NCBI GenBank assembly: GCA_029255685.2
Contig: CM055318.2
Coordinates: 17,365,001 to 17,429,000 of the forward strand
Origin: Silene conica
Lineage: Eukaryota > Streptophyta > Magnoliopsida > Caryophyllales > Caryophyllaceae
Reading direction: 5' to 3'
DNA length: 64,000 nt
Part shown: in pieces, positions 59,121 to 64,000 of the stretch
Position numbering within the stretch: the first letter of the stretch is position 1
Layout: the number at the start of each line of letters is the position of its first letter
Notes under the pieces: generated by a model
Database searches by the model: none
The model's input: only the letters and a program-made list of their open reading frames with translations
What the model was told of the DNA's origin: nothing
Made by a program: the position numbers and the translations under genes

Positions 59121-59592
59121 GGTCGAAAATTGGCCTGAGTCCTATGTTTGGTAGTTTTTAACAAAAAAACTAAAATGTAAGGTAGTTTTTAACAAAAAAT
59201 AGAAAGTAAGGTAGTTGTTCACAAATGGACATAAATATAAGGTAATTTCTCACAAAAAAACCTTAATAATAATATAACAACAACATCAGAGCCTTAGTCC
59301 AAAATGTTTTGGGGTCGGCTGACATGAATTATCCTTTGGAACCGTCCAGGGTGAACTCTCATCTCGACAAGAGAAAAAAAAAGTGAAGTGAAACCGAAAA
59401 TGAAAGATAAAGAGTTTTTATAGATTTGAAATCGAACTTATCACATGTATAAAAACCCAAAAAAATAAATCAAGAATAAAATTTAAAGTAATTTTAAAAA
59501 ACGAAGTAAAATTTATATAGGAGTTTTGGGGAAAAAATGTAACAAATCCAAAAAGAAATTTTTTTTAGAAAGCTTAATAAAAACAACAAAAG

Positions 59593-60876
59593 CTAGAAGT
59601 CCACATGTATCATATCCCTCCATAGTGCCCTCTCCATCACCATCCCCTCCTGAAGCCCGAGAAATCTAATTTCGTGCTCAATCACTCTTCTCCAAGTTTG
59701 TTTAGGTCTCCCTCTACCCCTAGCAACCTTTTCTGCACCCCAGGTCTCCAACCTCCTAACCGGTGCGTCCATAGGTCTCCTTCTCACATGGCCAAACCAT
59801 CTTAGTCGATTTTCCATCATCTTATCCTCTATTGGCGCCACTTTTACCTTCTCTCTAATCACCACATTACTTAACCGGTTTTTCCTTGTATGGCCGCACA
59901 TCCACCTCAACATACGCATCTCTGCCACACTCATCTTATGAATGTGACACTGTTTCACAGCCCAACAGTCCGAGCAGTAAAGTAAGGCAGGCCTAATCGT
60001 CGTACGATACAAATTTTCCCTTTAATCTTTGCGGCATACCCTTATCACACAAAAACCCTGTAACACCTTTCCATTTCATCCATCCCGCTTTAATTCTGTG
60101 GGCCACATCTTCGTCTAACTCTCCATTTTTTTGGATAATAGATCCGAGATATCTAAAGGAATCAGACCCCTCAACAACATGTCCATCGACAATAATGTTC
60201 CCTACCGCCATCGACCTCGGCCCCGCAAATTGACACCTCGCATACTCGGTCTTACTCCTACTTAGCCTAAACCCACGAGTCTCAAACGTATGCCTCCATA
60301 ATTCCAACTTTCTCTCCACCCCCTCTTTTGTCTCATCAATCAACACAACATCATCCGCAAACATCATACACCAAGGGATCTCGTCCTGAATATCCCTTGT
60401 CAACTCATCCATAACTATAGCAAAGAGAAAGGGACTAAGTGCGGAACCTTGATACACACCAATGGTAATGGGGCATTCTTCCGTTCTCCCAACATTGGTT
60501 CTAACACTTGTACTAGCCCCCTCATACATGTCCTTTATGAGGTCAATATATTTTCTTGACACACCCTTTCTCTGCTCGATTATCGTCTCCCACAATTTCA
60601 TCGTATGACTCATAAGTTTAATTCCCCGATAAATAGAACACTCTTGAACATCACCTTTATTCTTATACAAAGGGACTAGAGTGCTTCTTCTCCAAGCTGA
60701 AGGCATCTTGTTACCCCTCCAAATCTTTTCGAAGAGCAATGTTAACCAATCAATGCCATTCTCCCCCAAACACCTCCAAACTTCTATAGGTATACCATCC
60801 GACCCCTCTGCCGTCTTTGACCTCATCTTCCTTAACGCCTTCCGAACTTCACTCTTTTGTATTCTACGGACAAATT
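59593..60876 (-). pseudogene. RTE LINE reverse transcriptase and C-terminal domain
   Basis: The reverse transcriptase copies the LINE RNA at the target site. Visible blocks are VRKALRKMRSKTAEGSDGIP, STLVPLYKNKGD, GVYQGSALSPFLFAIVMDEL and the catalytic MMFADDVVLI, with SKTEYARCQF and RYLGSIIQ. The thumb-like C-terminus has TTIRPALLYCSDCWAV, SVAEMRMLRWMCGHTRKNR and LRWFGHVRRRP. A stop or gap lies near 60575 (the segment 'IIEQR' is followed directly by KGVSRKY, so some sequence is missing) and a frameshift lies near 60010. It ends at 59593. Confidence 0.88.
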
Positions 60877-62111
60877 GTAGGGTTATAAAAATCGAATAAC
60901 CTAATATTTTAGTCATACTAAATAAATTTGATAATTAACATTTTAATTATTATAATTTAGATCTTATGCATGCTAGTATATGTGCGGAAAATATAAGAAT
61001 CGAATGCTTACAATTCGACAAAACCGGAGCAAGGATGATCTTCCTTAATATTCAAATAGAACACCTCCTCCAAGATGCACCCAAGACACCCCTTAAAAAC
61101 ACCGAAACTTTGATGTATGCTAGTACAAGAATCGGTTTCCTTAATATGTTCTAAACTCTAATTAGAACTAAGTATACTAATGTTATATTTATTATATAAT
61201 TAGTATTGTTATTATCTTATAATAATTTCTTGAGGGTTTTGTTTATTTTTCTCACACTAGAAAAATTGCCAAGAGATTAGAATGAAATTCTTATGAGTTA
61301 ATCATAAGATAAATAACGGTTGCATGGATCAAGGGGGAGCCGGCCATGGGAAGACACAAGGGGAACAATTTCTCTTCTCAATGTGTCAAGGGTGGCCATA
61401 GCTTCTATTCTCAATGCTTACTTTAAACATAATGATTAAAGTGTAATTAACACACTAATCACCCACAACCACCTCCACTAGTCGTCCCACCTTAAGCATA
61501 AAATGGATATCATTTTATAATTTTGTCAATTGTACAATTTGCACATTATGTGACATACAATATGTCATAAAGTAATAAAATACAATTGTTTTAATTTAAA
61601 ACATATATATTTATCAAATAATTATAAATTAAACAAATCACATTTATCAATTTGACAAGTAATTCGTAATTACTAATATAAAATGGTCATTCACAATAAT
61701 CGTCAATACGATTTACAACTTTTGTAATAGTTTTAACCCGATTCATTCTAATTATGATATTATAAAATATCGTTCATTGTTTAACAATTGACACGTTTCA
61801 ATCATAAACATAAATCTTACAATAAGATTCAACCTCTGATTTCTCGGTATACGAGTTTAAGGAATATGATCAACTCGTATCAATATACATTTTATCATTT
61901 TATCAATTAAGGGAATTGTCCTATAGGTGTGACCTAAAGGGATCAACTGACCACCACCGTCATACGACAGTAATGACAAAATCTAGCTAGCCAATCATTA
62001 CCGATTAATGTTGTTCAGTTGACCAATATAATTTCGTATCATCCCTTGCGCATTCTCGACATGAGATTTAATTATGTGATCGCACTATTGTTGAGGACAT
62101 ATTTCCCAACA
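60877..62111 (-). mobile_element. Solo LTR, 1,235 bp, inserted in the LINE
   Basis: A perfect 5-bp duplication CAAAT flanks it (60872-60876 and 62112-62116). On the minus strand it starts TGTTGGGAAATATGTCCTCA and ends at TACA (60877), so TG...CA. The start resembles large Copia LTRs of plants. There is no internal coding. The LINE frame continues across it once it is removed. Confidence 0.82.
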
Positions 62112-62181
62112 CAAATTCCTAATTAACCATGTTTGGCGTTACTTGTACATCCCCAAAAACTTACTCCTGAGGTCCGTTGAT

Positions 62182-63354
62182 TTAAGTATCAAAATAAGAA
62201 CTCCACCTAGCCTTTATTTCGTTATCCTGAACGAGTACCTTGTCGTCCATATCTTTCACACATCTAACTCTCCCAATATCCTTCATCTTTCGGTCTCTTA
62301 TGCGAGCCAATTTATGGATATCCTTCTCACCTGCTCTCGAGTCCAACCTCGCATACACCTCTTGGTTAACTTTGGCCCTCGCATCACGCACTGTCTTTTT
62401 AGCGGCTCGATTAGCCTCCTTGTGCTTTGCCAAGTTCACTGCACTCATTCATTTCCCCAAAACCTTATAACATTCATGTTTTATCTTTATCGCTTGTCTC
62501 ACGTCATCGTTCCACCAAGATGTGTCCTTACTTGATGGTCTATTACCCTTAGACTCCCCTAGCACCTCCTTCGCCACATCCTTTACCACAAGCTCCATTT
62601 TCTCCCACGATGCATCTACGTCTAGCTCCTTGCAATCCGACCAAATGTTGTTACCTTCGACCTTATCCACAAACGCTTGATGGTTTTCCCCTTGCAGCTT
62701 CCACCACTTGATACGTGCCTCACCGATTACCTTTCTCTTCCTGGAGTCTCTCCTATCCCGAAAATCAAGCACCACAAGCCTATGTTGTGTAGCGGTACTT
62801 TCACCGGGTATGACCTTACAATCGGTGTAATCTTTCCTCCATACATTCCTTACCAAAAGGAAGTCAATTTGACTGGCATTTCCGCCACTCCTATAAGTCA
62901 CCAATGAGAGTGCCTTTTGTCAAACCAAGTGTTCATCATACCCAAGTCATATGCTAGAGCAAAATCCAAGATGTCACTTCCTGCTTCATTTCTCTCCCTA
63001 AAACCAAAACCTCCATAAATGTTCTCGAAGCCAACTCGACTAGTACCCACATGCCCATTAAGGTCCCTCCCAATGATCAATTTCTCTCCAATAGGAACCC
63101 GTTCTACCACCTCTTCTAGGTCTTCCCAGAAGGCTCGTCGACAAGAGGCATCCAATCCAACTTGAGGTGCGTACGCACTTATAACGGTAAGCACCTCATC
63201 CCCGACTACAAGCTTAACGCTCATAATCCTCACTCTTTCTCGATACTTCTACTACATCATCGATGTAATCCTTAACGATGACAATACCCACTCCATTACG
63301 ACTTTTCTCCTTACCTGTGTACCACAGCTTATGACCCCATGGCGCTACCACCAT
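62182..63354 (-). pseudogene. RTE LINE endonuclease and connecting region
   Basis: An apurinic-type endonuclease that nicks target DNA. Reading right to left: GHKLWYTGKEKSRNGVGIVI, then a frame change, VKLVVGDEVLTVISAYAPQVG, IIGRDLNGHVG (usual IGGDLNGHVG), FGFRERNEAGSDILDFA, a frame change near 62900 at a short T run, TYRSGGNASQIDFLLVR, STATQHRLVVLDF, and a linker to RWSSYFDT. A TGA lies at 62449 and a TAA near 62179. The N-terminal part of the endonuclease is missing, replaced by the CACTA element at 63355. Confidence 0.85.
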
Positions 63355-64000
63355 CACTACAAAACAATGTTCTCTTTGCGACGGAATTTTCCGTCGCAAA
63401 AAGGGTGAAATCCGTCGCAAATGATGTTTTTGCGACGGACTGCGTCTGTCCCATATTTTTGTCGCAAAATGTTAATTTGCGACAGATTTTTTCGTCGCAA
63501 CAGATTTGCGACGGATTGACCTCATTTTGCGACGGACTGACCTTGACCAAAAGTCAAAGTCAGTCAAGTTTTGCGACGGATTTTCCGTCGCAACTGGTCC
63601 TTTTTGCGACGGATTATCCGTCGCAAAACTAGACTGACTTTGACTTTTGGTCAAGGTCAGTCCAGATTTGCGACGGAAAATCCGTCGCAAAAAGGACCAT
63701 TTGCGACGGAAATTCCGTCGCAAATCTGGACTGACTTTGACCAAAGGTCAAGGTTTGCGACGGAATTCCGTCGCAAATTGAGACATTTCCGTCGCAAATT
63801 CCTGTATGATTTTCGGGTTTCAGCCGTTTTTCCAGCTCCCCATTTCCATTGAAATGATTCATTTTTTCCCTTTTGCATGATCTGTAAACCTGCAATTTCA
63901 GAAAAACAACACAGCAACAAAAACTTGTCGGAGACAAGGGTTTTAAAACGTCTTTTCATAACTAATAAGAAAGTTTTACAAATGATAATCCAACTAAAAA
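63355..64000 (+). mobile_element. CACTA element 3, left end, continues past the window
   Basis: It begins CACTACAAAACAATGTTC exactly where the LINE homology stops. 63375-63800 holds about twenty copies of TTTGCGACGG and its complement, many as perfect hairpins such as GCGACGGATTTTCCGTCGC, alternating with gactttgacc/ggtcaaagtc words. This is a CACTA subterminal region. After 63800 the sequence becomes unique AT-rich DNA. No gene is visible in the part present. Confidence 0.78.

Larger units (their letters stand above)
58536..59262. mobile_element. MULE with about 130-bp inverted repeats carrying a mudrA fragment
   Basis: The left end GGTTTTTTGTGAGAAACTACC and the reverse complement of the right end, GGTTTTTTTGTGAGAAATTACC, start long inverted repeats with aactaccttac words. 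The flanking 9-mers agree only partly. The interior between the repeats is a fragment of MuDR-type transposase split by a MITE, so this is a deletion derivative of an autonomous MULE. Confidence 0.7.
59263..63354 (-). mobile_element. RTE-type LINE, minus strand, 5' side cut by CACTA 3 and split by a solo LTR
   Basis: Minus-strand order is endonuclease (63354-62182), reverse transcriptase (60876 to about 60012) and C-terminal region (to 59593). The 3' end at 59263-59300 carries a short tail of ttg/tta units rather than poly-A, as in RTE elements. The body is broken at 60876/62112 by a solo LTR with a CAAAT duplication, and the 5' region is lost at 63354 where a CACTA terminus begins. Confidence 0.85.

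Noticed and set aside
63339-63959. Several open frames rich in FATE/RRK words at the right edge
   Set aside because: They are translations of the CACTA 3 hairpin repeats on both strands.

Overview
This window is plant nuclear DNA, AT-rich and almost entirely made of nested transposable elements. The plant assignment rests on CACTA, hAT, MULE, Tourist and Stowaway elements, a TNT1-like Copia element, an RTE-type LINE with plant-like coding, and one host gene of a plant glycosyltransferase family with a normal intron. I cannot name the species. The 'gacggata/ccgtcgcaa' MITE style makes me think of Caryophyllales, but that is an impression, not evidence. I see no prokaryotic genes, CRISPR arrays or rRNA.

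Layout. 1-5.1 kb: a hAT element (420-4240, broken transposase) sits inside an older, oppositely oriented copy of the same family (1-411 plus 4249-5126). 5.1-12.3 kb: an LTR-like remnant is split by a CACTA element (5691-11415). That element contains a MULE (8058-10114), which in turn contains a short hAT element and a 241-bp solo LTR. 12.3-16.3 kb: old, mostly unreadable repeats and a MITE. 16337-22382: a complete but dead Copia element on the minus strand with two LTRs and a matching 5-bp target duplication. 22.4-29.2 kb: AT-rich DNA with four Helitron-like 3' ends, a GC-rich MULE and a Tourist MITE. 29.6-31.4 kb: a disrupted TPR-domain gene of unknown function. 31.5-36.6 kb: a TRIM, a non-autonomous hAT, a MULE holding a tRNA-Leu-like sequence, a MITE, a solo Copia LTR and a Stowaway.

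37057-48549 is an almost complete 11.5-kb CACTA element. It has a TNP2-type transposase gene and a second, multi-exon gene whose C-terminus is a Ulp1-like cysteine protease, flanked by dense subterminal 'GAGAACGGTT' arrays. 49.2-50.9 kb holds a poly-A retroposon and the start of a Ty3-type element (LTR, PBS, gag). 51635-53727 (minus) is the one gene that looks intact: a two-exon GT14 (core-2/I-branching) glycosyltransferase with a SINE in its intron. 53.8-59.3 kb carries MITEs, a PIF/Harbinger remnant and a MULE with a mudrA fragment. 59.3-63.35 kb is an RTE LINE (minus) split by a 1.2-kb solo LTR and cut at its 5' side by a third CACTA element that runs off the right edge.

No multi-gene cellular pathway is present. 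The genes act mainly in transposition. The most useful overall observations are the exact nesting order given by target duplications, and a recurring pattern of one-base shortening of A/T homopolymers at frameshift sites, which may be an assembly artefact.
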